Shown: positions 22,206 to 31,286, counted from the first letter of the stretch. The stretch is DNA of 64,000 bases from Amycolatopsis iheyensis (GCF_024703995.1 NZ_JAMXQV010000001.1:62001-126000); one strand, 5' to 3'. Program-made: numbers and translations. The notes: generated by a model from the letters alone, not told the origin.

Positions 22206-22862
22206 TTATTCGCCGGGCACGAGCTTGTGCCGGTAGGCGTAGACGACGGCGTGCACGCGGTCGGGCAGCCCGAGCTTCGCCAGCACCCGCGACACGTGCG
22301 TCTTCACCGTCTCCTCGCCGACGTGCAGCTGCCGCGCGATCTCGGCGTTGCTGCAGGCGGTCGCGATCAGCAGCAGGACCTCGCGCTCCCGGGAGGTCAG
22401 CCGGGCCAGCTCCGGGGGTTCGGCGGCCGCCGGCTCGAGCACCGCGGCGAACTTCGCGACCAGCCGCCGCGTCACCGACGGGTCGATCAGCGCGTCACCG
22501 CGCGCGGCCACCCGCATCGCCGCGACGAGCTCCTCCGGCGCCAGGCTCTTCAGCAGGAACCCGCTCGCGCCGGCCCGCAGCGCGCGGTAGACGTACTCGT
22601 CGGCGTCGTAGGTCGTGAGCACGATGACGCGGGTGTCGTTGCCCGGCGCGGCGAGGATCGCCTCGGTCGCGGCGAGGCCGTCGAGGCGGGGCATCCGGAC
22701 GTCGAGGACCGCGACGTCGGGGCGCAGGCGCGCGGTTTCCGCGACGGCTTCGCGGCCGTCGGAAGCTTCGCCGACGCAGGTGAAGTCGGGCTGGGTGTCG
22801 AGCAGCGCGCGCATCCCGGACCGGAACATCGCGTGGTCGTCGGCCAGCAGGACGCGGATCAT
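22206..22862 (-). CDS. NarL/LuxR-type response regulator
   Basis: The 218-residue protein has a receiver domain (LLADDHAMFRSG, phospho-acceptor Asp in VAVLDVRMP, Thr in VIVLTTYD, Lys in FLLKS) and a C-terminal LuxR helix-turn-helix (LTSREREVLLLIATACSN then EIARQLHVGEETVKTHVSRV). Its ATG overlaps the stop of the upstream sensor kinase gene as ATGA, so the two form a two-component pair. Target genes are not evident nearby. Confidence 0.93.
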   Translation of the reverse strand: MIRVLLADDHAMFRSGMRALLDTQPDFTCVGEASDGREAVAETARLRPDVAVLDVRMPRLDGLAATEAILAAPGNDTRVIVLTTYDADEYVYRALRAGASGFLLKSLAPEELVAAMRVAARGDALIDPSVTRRLVAKFAAVLEPAAAEPPELARLTSREREVLLLIATACSNAEIARQLHVGEETVKTHVSRVLAKLGLPDRVHAVVYAYRHKLVPGE

Positions 22863-24013
22863 GTGCTCTCCACCGGGAAAGTCGTGCGCAGCTGCCAGCG
22901 CTCGCCGGCTTCGCCGTAGGACACCTGGCCGCCGAACAGGGTGACGCGCTGGCGGATCCCGGCCAGGCCGCGGTGCGCGTGCTCGTTGCGCGGGGTGCGG
23001 CCGGGGCGCAGGCCGTTGGTCACGGCGAGCACGACCTCGGTGCGGCCGTGGTTCAGCTCGACCTCGACCGGGCCTTCGCCGTGGCGCAGCGCGTTGGTCA
23101 GGGCTTCCTGCGCGATCCGGTAGAGGGCGACGTCGAGTGAGCCGGGCAGCTCGCGGGGCTCGCCGCCCAGCGTCAGCCGGGTGGGCAGGCCGGCCGCGCG
23201 GACGGTCTCGACCAGCTCGCCGAGGTTGTCGAGACCGGGCTGGTCGGCGTCGGGATCGGCGTGCAGGAGGTCGAGGAGCCGGCGCAGGTCGGCCATCGCC
23301 GAGCGGCTCGCGGACTCGACCGCGCCGAGGGACTTGCGGACCGGGCCGTCGCCGTCGGGCAGGCCGAGCCGCGCGGCGCCGGCGTGCACGCCGATGGCGC
23401 TGACGTGGTGGGAGATGACGTCGTGGAGGTCGCGCGCGATCGTCGTGCGCTCCTCGAGGACGGCTCGCCGCACGGCTTCTTCTTCGTGCTGGCGGCGTTC
23501 GTCGGCTTCGCGTTCGAGGTCGGCGATGTAGGCGCGGCGGGCCGTCGTGTACCGGCCGACCAGCCAGGGCAGCAGGCTGCTGACGCTGACGCTGACGGCG
23601 GTCAGCCGCCAGTCCGCGGCGGTGCGGCCACCGCCTTCGATGCACCCGGCGACGACCCCGGCCAGCAGCGCGAGCAACGCCAGGACCGCGGGTTTCGGGC
23701 GCAGCCAGGCGCCGGCGCGGTAGCCGGCGATCAGGATGCCGGCGTTGTTGCCGATGACGTAACCGGTGCAGGTGCACAGCAGCAACGGCGAGCCGGCGAA
23801 GAGGACGGCGTGCGCGAGGGCGACCCAGCCGGAGTAGCGGGCGGGCCCGGCGAGGGCGGCGTTGACGGCGATCCCGCCGAGCAGCACGACCCAGGCGCGC
23901 CAGCCGGCTTCGCCGAGCGGGCCGCGGATGCCGAACAGGGCGGCGTCACAGACCACGCAGACTAGCGCGACCAGCAGCGACTGCCGTCGCAGAGATCCGC
24001 TGATGCCGTGCAC
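22859..24013 (-). CDS. Sensor histidine kinase of the HisKA_3 (NarX/DesK) type
   Basis: The 384-residue protein has five to six membrane helices in the first 155 residues, a coiled-coil linker and a HisKA_3 domain with the phosphorylated His in ARDLHDVISHHVSAIG. The ATP-binding domain has the N box ALYRIAQEALTNALRHG and the G box HRGLAGIRQRVTLFGG. The sensor part has no large extracellular domain, so it probably detects membrane state or a hydrophobic signal. It is cotranscribed with the response regulator through a four-base overlap. Confidence 0.92.
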   Translation of the reverse strand: MHGISGSLRRQSLLVALVCVVCDAALFGIRGPLGEAGWRAWVVLLGGIAVNAALAGPARYSGWVALAHAVLFAGSPLLLCTCTGYVIGNNAGILIAGYRAGAWLRPKPAVLALLALLAGVVAGCIEGGGRTAADWRLTAVSVSVSSLLPWLVGRYTTARRAYIADLEREADERRQHEEEAVRRAVLEERTTIARDLHDVISHHVSAIGVHAGAARLGLPDGDGPVRKSLGAVESASRSAMADLRRLLDLLHADPDADQPGLDNLGELVETVRAAGLPTRLTLGGEPRELPGSLDVALYRIAQEALTNALRHGEGPVEVELNHGRTEVVLAVTNGLRPGRTPRNEHAHRGLAGIRQRVTLFGGQVSYGEAGERWQLRTTFPVEST

Positions 24014-24130
24014 ACCGGCAACTCTGCCCTAACGGCGACGGCGGTGGGCGGGAACGCCCCGATGCGACGCGAGGGGGGACGCGGCATCGGGACGTTCCCG
24101 GTCAGAGGGCACCGGCCGGCGCAGGTCCGG

Positions 24131-24217
24131 AGCGCCCCAATGTGGCCTTGGTTGCGTCTGACGCACCGAAGGCCACATTGGGTGCGTCTCACGCACCGAA
24201 GGCCACATTGGGGCGCT
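24131..24217. repeat. Intergenic repeat: two 30-bp direct units plus an inverted copy
   Basis: Two 29-base units (24154-24182 and 24184-24212) differ at one position and share the core CACCGAAGGCCACATTGGG. The stretch AGCGCCCCAATGTGGCCTT (24131-24149) is the exact inverse of 24199-24217, so the element can fold into a long hairpin. It lies between the divergent start of the sensor kinase gene and the end of the next gene. It looks like a dispersed intergenic element; copy number in the genome is unknown to me. Confidence 0.75.
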
Positions 24218-24237
24218 TGGGGCCGGGCGGGGGTGGG

Positions 24238-24855
24238 TCAGTTCGTGGGGCGGGCCGAGTAGTTGCCGTCGCCGTTGCGGCGCTGGCCCGGCTGGCGCTG
24301 GCCCGGCTCGAAGCCCTGGCCCAGCGATGTCGCCGTCGCCGTCTGGCCGTCCACCTTCGCCACCACCGTCACGTTCGTGTCGCCCTGCTTGACGTCGCCC
24401 GTTTTCTGGGTCGAGCCGTCGAGGGTGTACGTCTGCTTGTAGCCGTCCTTGCTCGTCAACGTCACCGACGTCGCGCTCAGCGCCGTGACGTCGCCGGTCT
24501 GGAGGCGCTCGGTCGTGTAGCCGCCGCTGCCGTTCGACACCACGAAGTCGCCGTGCAGCGCGTCGCGCAGGGCCGTCATGCCGCCGCCGAAACCGCCGCC
24601 CGGCATGCCGCCGCGGCCGTTGAACTGGCCGCCGCCAGGGCCGCCGAAGCCGCCCGGGCCCTGCTGGGCGGAATTGTCGGCGCTGCTGGTGCCCGCCCAG
24701 ATCGCCGCGCCGCCGCCGGCCGCGATCACCACCGCGATACCGGCCGCGATCGCCGTCTTCTTGCCGGACCAGCCCTTCTTCGGTGCGGCCGGGGCCGGGT
24801 CGCCCCAGTTGGCGGGGGCCGGCTCAGGCGTGGTCGGCGTCGGCTCGGTCGTCAT
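24238..24855 (-). CDS. Single-pass membrane protein with Gly/Phe-rich segment
   Basis: I chose ATG 24855, preceded by GGAGGACACG. The 205-residue protein has a Pro/Thr-rich cytoplasmic N-terminus (about 1-35), one membrane segment (about 37-57), a Gly/Phe/Gln-rich stretch with GGFGGPGGGQFNGRGG and a C-terminal beta-rich domain (TLTSKDGYKQTYTLDGST). The last part looks like a small OB- or DUF-type extracellular domain. No enzymatic motif is visible. It lies next to a two-component system and a GT-C protein that has similar Gly/Phe-rich loops, which suggests a shared envelope function. Confidence 0.65.
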   Translation of the reverse strand: MTTEPTPTTPEPAPANWGDPAPAAPKKGWSGKKTAIAAGIAVVIAAGGGAAIWAGTSSADNSAQQGPGGFGGPGGGQFNGRGGMPGGGFGGGMTALRDALHGDFVVSNGSGGYTTERLQTGDVTALSATSVTLTSKDGYKQTYTLDGSTQKTGDVKQGDTNVTVVAKVDGQTATATSLGQGFEPGQRQPGQRRNGDGNYSARPTN

Positions 24856-25023
24856 CGTGTCCTCCGGTGGTGCCCACACTGGTCCAGCTCAGGTTCACCG
24901 CCGTGGCTGTGTTTGAGCTGTGCGGGGCGTCAGCGGGTGCTGTGCCTCGAACGAACGAACTCTCACAGGAAACGCACAGCGAGCGCACAGTGAGCACTGA
25001 TGGGCCGCCGAGAAGATGGCACT

Positions 25024-25773
25024 ATGACCGCTATGAACGCCACGTCACCCGGCCCCGGCAAGGCCGACCTGCGCCGCGCCGACGGGAGCCCGGTGCGGGT
25101 CCTCGTCGTCGACGACGAGGCGACGCTGGCCGAGCTCGTGTCGATGGCCCTGCGCATGGAGGGCTGGGAGGTGCGCAGCGCGGGCGACGGCACCGAAGCC
25201 GTCCGGATCGCGCGCGACTTCCGGCCCGACGCCGTCGTCCTCGACGTCATGCTCCCCGACTTCAGCGGCCTCGAAGTGCTGCGCCGCATGCGGTCCGAGG
25301 CGCCCCACCTGCCGGTGCTGTTCCTGACGGCGAAGGACGCGGTCGAGGACCGCATCGCCGGGCTCACCGCGGGCGGCGACGACTACGTCACCAAGCCGTT
25401 CAGCCTCGAAGAGGTCGCGCTGCGCCTGCGCGCGCTGCTGCGCCGCGCCGGCGGGGTCACCGGCGCGAGCGGCTCGCAGCTGGTCGTCGGCGACCTCACC
25501 CTCGACGAGGACAGCCGCGAGGTGCACCGCGGCGGCGACCTCGTGCCGCTGACCGCGACCGAGTTCGAGCTGCTGCGCTACCTCATGCGCAACCCCAAGC
25601 GCGTGCTGTCGAAGGCCCAGATCCTGGACCGCGTGTGGAGCTACGACTTCGGCGGTCAGGCCAACATCGTCGAGCTCTACATCTCCTACCTCCGCAAGAA
25701 GATCGACGCCGACCGCGAGCCGATGATCCACACCATGCGGGGCGCCGGGTATGTCCTCAAGCCAGCGGGCTGA
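25024..25773 (+). CDS. OmpR/PhoB-type response regulator
   Basis: The 249-residue protein has a receiver domain (VLVVDDEATLAELV; phospho-acceptor Asp in AVVLDVMLP; Thr in LFLTAKD; Lys in YVTKPF) and a winged helix (LTATEFELLRYLMRNPKRVL, then IVELYISYLRKKID). ATG 25024 was chosen because the receiver starts soon after; ATG 25000 and ATG 25036 are possible. The kinase gene overlaps its 3' end by 23 bases. It resembles the MprA/TcrX group of mycobacterial regulators. Confidence 0.92.
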   Translation: MTAMNATSPGPGKADLRRADGSPVRVLVVDDEATLAELVSMALRMEGWEVRSAGDGTEAVRIARDFRPDAVVLDVMLPDFSGLEVLRRMRSEAPHLPVLFLTAKDAVEDRIAGLTAGGDDYVTKPFSLEEVALRLRALLRRAGGVTGASGSQLVVGDLTLDEDSREVHRGGDLVPLTATEFELLRYLMRNPKRVLSKAQILDRVWSYDFGGQANIVELYISYLRKKIDADREPMIHTMRGAGYVLKPAG

Positions 25774-27268
25774 GCCACGGCGGTTCCGGGCGCGGCGGCC
25801 GTGGTCGCTGCGGCGGCGGCTGATCGTCCAGCTCGCCGCGCTGCTCGCGCTGGTGTGCCTGGTCGTCGGCGTGGTCACGGAGTTCGCGCTGAGCGAGTTC
25901 CTCGTCGGCCAGCAGGACAAGCGGCTGGCCGCGGCCAGCGAACGCGCGTCGCACGGCGGGGACCGGCCGCCGCCGTGGAACTACGGCGGGCAGCCCAAGC
26001 CGCCGGACGCGCTGCGCGTCGTCGGCCAGGGCGACGGCACGCTCGCCGTCGTCCAGTCCGGGTCGGTGGCCTCGGCCGCGGTGCTCGACTCCAGCGTCGG
26101 CGTGCCGTCGAGCCGCAAGCCGCCGTTCCGGGGCATCCCGGCCAACCAGGTGCTGACGCTGCTCGCGGTGCCGGCCGACGGCAAGCAGCGCAGCATCGAC
26201 CTCGGCGGCAACCTCGGCGAGTACCGCGTGGTCTCGACGACGTCGCCGGCCGGCGAGAAGACCGTCATCGGTTTGCCGCTCAAGGACGTCAACGAGACGC
26301 TCTGGCGGCTGGGGTTCATCCTCGGCGGCGTCGCGCTGGCCGGGATCCTGGTGGCCGGCGCGGCCGGGGCGGCGACGATCCGCCGCACGATGCAGCCGCT
26401 CGACCGGCTGGCCGCGACCGCGACGCGCGTCTCCGAGCTGCCGCTGGACCGCGGCGAAGTCGCGTTGTCGGAACGGGTGCCCGAGGCCGACACCGACCCG
26501 AACACCGAGGTCGGCAAGGTCGGCTCGGCGCTGAACCGGATGCTGCAGCACGTCGCGAACGCGCTGACCGCGCGGCACGCGAGCGAGAACCGGGTCCGCC
26601 AGTTCGTCGCGGACGCGAGCCACGAGCTGCGCACGCCGCTGGCGGCGATCCGCGGGTACGCCGAGCTGACCCGCCGCGGCGGCGAGCAGGTGCCGCCGGA
26701 CGTGGCGTTCGCGATGAGCCGCGTCGAGTCCGAGTCGCGCCGGATGACGACGCTGGTGGAGGACCTGCTGCTGCTCGCCCGGCTGGACTCGGGCCGCCCG
26801 GTGGTGCACGAATGGGTGGACCTGTGCCGGCTGGTGGCGGACGCGGTCGCCGACGCCTACGTCGCGGGGCCGGACCACAAGTGGCTGATGGACGTCCCGG
26901 GCGAGCCGATCGGCGTCCTCGGTGACGCGGGTCAGCTGCACCAGGTGGTGATCAACGTGCTGGCCAACGCCCGCACGCACACCCCGCCGGGCACGACGGT
27001 GACCACCACACTGTCCACATCGGACGGAGTGCTCCGGCTGCGCGTGGCCGACGACGGCCCGGGCATCCCGCCGGAGATCCTCCCGAACATCTTCGAGCGC
27101 TTCGCCCGCGGCGACAACTCGCGCTCACGGGCGGCGGGCAGCACCGGCCTCGGGCTGGCGATCGTCGCGGCGGTGGTGGGCGCGCACGGCGGCCGGGTCG
27201 GGGTGCAGAGCCGGCCGGGGCGGACGGAGTTCGAGATGACCTTCATGGCGGCGCCGGCTCCGTCGTGA
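25751..27268 (+). CDS. HAMP-containing sensor histidine kinase
   Basis: The 505-residue protein has two membrane segments (about 23-45 and 190-212) around an extracellular sensor domain of about 145 residues, a HAMP linker (about 213-275), a HisKA domain with phospho-His in DASHELRTPLAAIRGYAEL and a HATPase domain (NVLANARTHTP; DDGPGIPPE; GSTGLGLAIV). It forms a two-component pair with the overlapping OmpR-type regulator. The last codons and stop lie inside a perfect palindrome shared with the convergent gene. Confidence 0.92.
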   Translation: MSSSQRAEPRRFRARRPWSLRRRLIVQLAALLALVCLVVGVVTEFALSEFLVGQQDKRLAAASERASHGGDRPPPWNYGGQPKPPDALRVVGQGDGTLAVVQSGSVASAAVLDSSVGVPSSRKPPFRGIPANQVLTLLAVPADGKQRSIDLGGNLGEYRVVSTTSPAGEKTVIGLPLKDVNETLWRLGFILGGVALAGILVAGAAGAATIRRTMQPLDRLAATATRVSELPLDRGEVALSERVPEADTDPNTEVGKVGSALNRMLQHVANALTARHASENRVRQFVADASHELRTPLAAIRGYAELTRRGGEQVPPDVAFAMSRVESESRRMTTLVEDLLLLARLDSGRPVVHEWVDLCRLVADAVADAYVAGPDHKWLMDVPGEPIGVLGDAGQLHQVVINVLANARTHTPPGTTVTTTLSTSDGVLRLRVADDGPGIPPEILPNIFERFARGDNSRSRAAGSTGLGLAIVAAVVGAHGGRVGVQSRPGRTEFEMTFMAAPAPS

Positions 27269-27306
27269 GTGGTTAGGGCGGTTAGAACCGCCCTAACCAC
27301 TCACGA
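27263..27306. terminator. Perfect 21-bp palindrome at convergent gene ends (copy 1)
   Basis: Arms 27263-27283 and 27286-27306 are exact inverse copies with the two-base loop AG; the arm begins TCGTGAGTGGTTAGGGCGG. The TGA in the left arm stops the kinase gene and the inverse of CTA in the right arm stops the methyltransferase gene. It should fold into a bidirectional terminator hairpin. A second copy lies at 62531-62576. Confidence 0.8.
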
Positions 27307-27877
27307 CCAGCCGGGCGACCACTGTGGCGAGGTCCGGGGTCAGGCGGAGCTCGGTCGCCAGCAGGTCGGGGTGCCGGAGCCAGTGCAGCCGCGCTGCGTC
27401 GGGCTCGCCCTGGAACACCGGTGGCCAGGACGACATCGGCGTGAAGTCGTCCATGACGAGCGTGCCGTGTGGCCGCAACCAGCGCCGCGGCGCCAGCGGG
27501 GGCTCGGTGTCCTTGCCCTGCCCGCCGCCGTCCAGGGCCAGCAGGTCGAACGGCGCCGCCGCGGCCAGCTCCCGCCAGTCGCCGAGCAGGAGCGTCACGT
27601 TCGGCACGCCGTCGAACACCTCGGCGGCGGCCGCGTGCCGCCCGGGATCCCGTTCGACGCTGACCAGCGTCGTGCCCGGCCCCGCCCCGGCGGCGAGCCA
27701 GGCCAGGCCGACCCCGCAGCCGGTCCCGGTTTCGCCGATCACGCCACCTTCGACGCCGCCGGCCAGCAGCCGCAGCAACCGGCCCTGGGCGGGATGACAG
27801 GAGCGGCCGAACCCCGTGCTCGCGGCGGCCGCCACCGCTCGTCGCACCACCGCGGGCAGATCGTCGTTCTCCGGCAT
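27293..27877 (-). CDS. O-methyltransferase-like SAM-binding protein
   Basis: The product (about 194 residues from ATG 27877; GTG 27919 is an alternative) matches the YrrM/O-methyltransferase group. It has HPAQGRLLRLLAGG, a motif I variant GVIGETGTGCGVGLAWLA, an acidic strand 2 end VSVERDPGRH and motif IV region FDLLALDGGGQG, then VMDDFTP. The usual metal-binding Asp of catechol methyltransferases appears as D in LALDGG and DD in VMDDF. The substrate is unknown. The stop lies in the palindromic terminator shared with the kinase gene. Confidence 0.7.
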   Translation of the reverse strand: MPENDDLPAVVRRAVAAAASTGFGRSCHPAQGRLLRLLAGGVEGGVIGETGTGCGVGLAWLAAGAGPGTTLVSVERDPGRHAAAAEVFDGVPNVTLLLGDWRELAAAAPFDLLALDGGGQGKDTEPPLAPRRWLRPHGTLVMDDFTPMSSWPPVFQGEPDAARLHWLRHPDLLATELRLTPDLATVVARLVVSG

Positions 27878-27966
27878 GACCTTCACCACCCGATCGGGAC
27901 CGATCCACAGCCGGTGCACAGCTTCGCCACAAGTTCACCACATGCGGCGCCGACACGGTCGGAGCC

Positions 27967-29826
27967 ATGACGACCACGCTGTCGGCGCCCGAACACGCCC
28001 AGCCCGCGCCCGAAGCCGTCCGGAAACCGCGGTGGGTCAAGCCTTCCGTCGCCGCGCTGCTCGTCGGGACCGGCCTGCTCTACCTGTGGGACCTCGCGAA
28101 GACCGGCTGGGGCAACGACTTCTACGCGATGGCCGCGCAGGCCGGCACGTGGAGCTGGAAGGCGCTGTTCTTCGGCTCGCTCGACCCGGGCAACGTCGTC
28201 ACCGTCGACAAACCGCCCTTTTCGTTGTGGGTCATGGGGTTGTCCGGACGTCTCTTCGGCTTCTCCAGCTGGAGCCTGCTGGTGCCGAACGCGCTCGCCG
28301 GCGTCGCGTCGGCCGGGCTGCTCTACCTCGCCGTGCGACGGCTGTCCGGGCCGGGCGCCGGGCTGCTCGCCGGGGCCGCGCTCGCCCTGACGCCGGTCGC
28401 CGCGCTCATGTTCCGGTACGACAACCCCGACGCCTTCCTCGTGCTGCTGCTCGTCGCCGGCGCGTACTGCGTCGTCCGCGCGCTCGAGCACGCGAGCACC
28501 GGGTGGCTGGTGCTCGCCGGGGTCGCGATCGGGTTCGGCTTCCTCGACAAGATGCTGCAGGCGTTCCTCGTGCTGCCCGCGTTCGTGCTGGCGTACGCGG
28601 TCGCGGCGCCGACGTCACCCGGCCGCCGGATCGGGCAGCTCTTCGCCGCGGCCGGTGCGGTGCTCGTCTCGGCCGGCTGGTGGGTCGTGGCCGTCGCGCT
28701 GTGGCCGGTCGCGGACCGGCCCTACATCAGCGGCTCGACCGACAACACCGTGCTGGAGCTGGCCTTCGGTTACAACGGCCTCGGCCGGATCTTCGGCGAA
28801 GGCCGAGGTGGCACTGGCGCGCCGGCGGGCGGTGGCGGGCGCGGCTTCGGCGGGTTCGGCGGGGAAACCGGCCTGACGCGGTTGTTCAGCGGCGAGTTCG
28901 GCGGCGAAGCGTCGTGGCTGCTGCCCGCGGCGCTGCTCGGTCTCGTCGCCGGGCTGTGGTTCACCCGCCGCGCGCCGCGCACCGACCGGACGCGCGCGGC
29001 GCTGCTGCTGTGGGGTGGCTGGCTGGTCGTCACCACGCTCGTGTTCAGCTACATGAGCGGCATCATCCACCCGTACTACACGGTCGCGCTGGCCCCCGGG
29101 ATCGCCGGCACGCTGGGGATTTCCGCGCGCGAGCTCTGGCGTGGCCGGGCGAACTTCGCGGCCCGGGCGGTGCTCGCGGTGCTGCTCGCGAGCAGCGCGG
29201 TCTGGGCCTTCGTGCTCCTCGCCCGGACGCCGGAGTGGCAGCCCTGGATCCGCTACACCGTGCTCGTGCCGGCCGCGGCCGCGGTGCTCGCCCTGCTGTT
29301 CGGCGCCGACCGGGTCCGGCGGCTCGGCCCGGTCGTGGCCGTGCTCGGGTTGTGCGGTGCGCTGCTCGGGACGACGTCGTTCACCCTCGCCACGGCGGCG
29401 ACCGCGCACGCGGGTGGCACGCCGTCGTCCGGCCCGGCGGTCGCGAGTGGACGCGGGTTCGGCGCGCGCGGCGGCTTCGGTGAGGGGCAGGCCGACGCCG
29501 CGGTGATCGACCTGCTGAAGGACACCACGACGAAGTGGGCCGCGGCGCAGAGCGGCGCGATGCAGTCGGCCGGGCTCGCGCTCTCGAGCGGCCGCCCGGT
29601 GCTCGCGATCGGCGGCTTCAGCGGCAGCGACCCGGCGCCGACGCTGGCGCGGTTCGAGCAGTACGTCGCCGCCGGCGACATCCACTACTACGTCGCGGGT
29701 GGCCGCGGCGGCTTCGGCGGTGGCCGCGGCACCGCGGGGGAAATCGAGAGCTGGGTCGAGCAGAACTTCACGCCGGTCACTGTCGGCGGCACGACGGTTT
29801 ACGACCTGACAAAATCGGTCGCTTGA
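27967..29826 (+). CDS. GT-C family membrane glycosyltransferase (YkcB/ArnT-like)
   Basis: The 619-residue protein has ten or more membrane helices and the ArnT/PMT_2 signature near the N-terminus: GNDFYAMAAQAG with the acidic catalytic D, and the conserved VDKPPFSLWV loop. These enzymes transfer a sugar from a polyprenyl phosphate carrier to an envelope acceptor on the outer face of the membrane. Two Gly/Phe-rich loops stand out: one near residues 280-300 (GGGGRGFGGFGGE) and another near 495-510, and a third near the C-terminus. Such loops are usual in this actinobacterial subfamily. The donor is probably made by a polyprenyl-phosphate GT2 such as the one at 49239, but this is inference. Confidence 0.85.
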   Translation: MTTTLSAPEHAQPAPEAVRKPRWVKPSVAALLVGTGLLYLWDLAKTGWGNDFYAMAAQAGTWSWKALFFGSLDPGNVVTVDKPPFSLWVMGLSGRLFGFSSWSLLVPNALAGVASAGLLYLAVRRLSGPGAGLLAGAALALTPVAALMFRYDNPDAFLVLLLVAGAYCVVRALEHASTGWLVLAGVAIGFGFLDKMLQAFLVLPAFVLAYAVAAPTSPGRRIGQLFAAAGAVLVSAGWWVVAVALWPVADRPYISGSTDNTVLELAFGYNGLGRIFGEGRGGTGAPAGGGGRGFGGFGGETGLTRLFSGEFGGEASWLLPAALLGLVAGLWFTRRAPRTDRTRAALLLWGGWLVVTTLVFSYMSGIIHPYYTVALAPGIAGTLGISARELWRGRANFAARAVLAVLLASSAVWAFVLLARTPEWQPWIRYTVLVPAAAAVLALLFGADRVRRLGPVVAVLGLCGALLGTTSFTLATAATAHAGGTPSSGPAVASGRGFGARGGFGEGQADAAVIDLLKDTTTKWAAAQSGAMQSAGLALSSGRPVLAIGGFSGSDPAPTLARFEQYVAAGDIHYYVAGGRGGFGGGRGTAGEIESWVEQNFTPVTVGGTTVYDLTKSVA

Positions 29827-30272
29827 CCGAAATTCCGATTGTTTCGGCCGTGTTAACAGTCGCCGAAACATTCGCGGATTTCCGGATCCGTGCGGTAACC
29901 GCGGATGCGGACACCTGTTCGATCACCGTTCCGCTGATCGGCGCATTACGAACGATTGTTCGGGACCGTCGGAGCACCGTCCACGGCGAACTCGGCGCGG
30001 CCCGGCGGTGTGGTAACGGCAAGGCTGTTTCGCTTGTGCAGCTGCACGAACGGCCGTTCGGCGTACTCGGCGATCTTGACCGGGCGGCCGACCGGAATGG
30101 GGGCGAGTTGATCTTCGAGGGGCTCGATATCGCTGGTCGTCCCGATGGAGGGTCACTCGTTCGGCTGCATTGACGGGCGTTGTGGGGATCTTGTGCTAGT
30201 CGCTAGGCTCGCGGCCGCCGCCGCCCGTTTGGCGACGGCGTCACTCCACTTCCCCGCCCTCTGGAGTCCGTT
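29827..30272. other. Intergenic region with relaxed base composition
   Basis: About 445 bases without a convincing gene. A frame from TTG 29823 to 30173 is open, but its codons include TTA, ATT and GTT at a rate unlike local genes. It may be a decayed gene or a regulatory leader. The 3' end should hold the promoter of the ABC transporter; CTAGTCGCTAGGCT near 30196-30209 contains a possible -10. Confidence 0.4.
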
Positions 30273-31286
30273 GTGATTTCCCGTTCCCGCCGCCGTCCGC
30301 TGACGGTGCTCCTGGCCTTGCTGACCCTGGCCGGGGTCACCGCGCTCTCGGGGTGCAGCGACAGTTCCGCCGCCGGCAGCGGCGGCAAGCTCACCCTCGG
30401 GTTCAGCGCCTGGCCGGGCTGGTTCCCCTGGCAGGTGGCGCAGGAGCAGGGCCTGTTCGCCAAGAACGGCGTGAACGTCGACCTCAAGTACTTCGACAAC
30501 TACACCGACAGCATCAACGCGCTTTCCAGCGGCGCCATCGACGCGAACAGCCAGACCCTCAACGACACGCTGTCCTCGCTCTCGGGCGGGGCCAAGCTGT
30601 CGATCGTGCTGGTGAACGACAACTCCACCGGCAACGACAAGATCATCGCGCGGGACGGGATCACCAGCGTCGCCGACCTCAAGGGCAAGAAGGTCGCCGT
30701 CGAGCAGGGCGCGGTCGACCACTACCTGCTGCTGCTCGCGCTGCAGTCGGCGAAGCTGACCGAAAAGGACATCGAGCTGGTCAACCTGCCGACCGACGCC
30801 GCGGCGGCCGCGTTCGCCGGCGGCCAGGTCGACGCCGTCGCCGCGTTCGCGCCGTTCACCTCGAAGGCCCTCGAGCGCCAGGGCAGCCGCGCGATCTCGT
30901 CGTCGGCCGAGTTCCCCGGCGCCATCCCGGACCACCTCGTCACCTCGCAGAAGCTGGTCAAGGAGCGCCCGAAGGACGTCCAGGCGCTGGTCAACACCTG
31001 GTTCGACACGCTGGCGTGGATCAAGGCCAACAAGGCCGCGGCCGTCGGGATCATGGCCAAGCGCGGCGGGGTCTCCGACGCGGACTACCAGACCTACGAC
31101 GCCGGCACCACGATCTTCACGCGCCAGCAGAACCTCGACGCGTTCACGCCGGGGGTGACCGCGCAGCACCTCGACTTCCAGGCGAACAAGATCATCGACT
31201 TCATCGTGAACACCGGGCTCGCGCAGCAGCGGCCCTCGCTGGACGGGCTGTTCGACGACCAGTTCGTGAAGGCCGCGCCGCAGTGA
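30273..31286 (+). CDS. ABC transporter substrate-binding lipoprotein (SsuA/NMT1/TauA-like)
   Basis: The 337-residue protein has a lipoprotein signal (lipobox LSGC, Cys28) and an NMT1-type periplasmic-binding fold (GFSAWPGWFPWQVAQEQG, ANSQTLNDTLS, GAVDHYLLLLAL). This class binds sulfonates, nitrate, taurine, thiamin precursors or similar small ligands. The sequence alone does not say which. It starts at GTG 30273. Its stop overlaps the permease start as GTGA, so the three transporter genes are one operon. Confidence 0.88.
   Translation: MISRSRRRPLTVLLALLTLAGVTALSGCSDSSAAGSGGKLTLGFSAWPGWFPWQVAQEQGLFAKNGVNVDLKYFDNYTDSINALSSGAIDANSQTLNDTLSSLSGGAKLSIVLVNDNSTGNDKIIARDGITSVADLKGKKVAVEQGAVDHYLLLLALQSAKLTEKDIELVNLPTDAAAAAFAGGQVDAVAAFAPFTSKALERQGSRAISSSAEFPGAIPDHLVTSQKLVKERPKDVQALVNTWFDTLAWIKANKAAAVGIMAKRGGVSDADYQTYDAGTTIFTRQQNLDAFTPGVTAQHLDFQANKIIDFIVNTGLAQQRPSLDGLFDDQFVKAAPQ

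Noticed and set aside
29823..30173. A 116-codon frame starting at TTG after the GT-C gene
   Set aside because: Codon use is unlike neighbours (TTA, ATT, GTT, ACA frequent), there is no ribosome site and no recognisable motif.
30174..30272. Riboswitch before the SsuA-like gene
   Set aside because: None of the conserved ykkC/guanidine, SAM, or TPP core motifs could be found.
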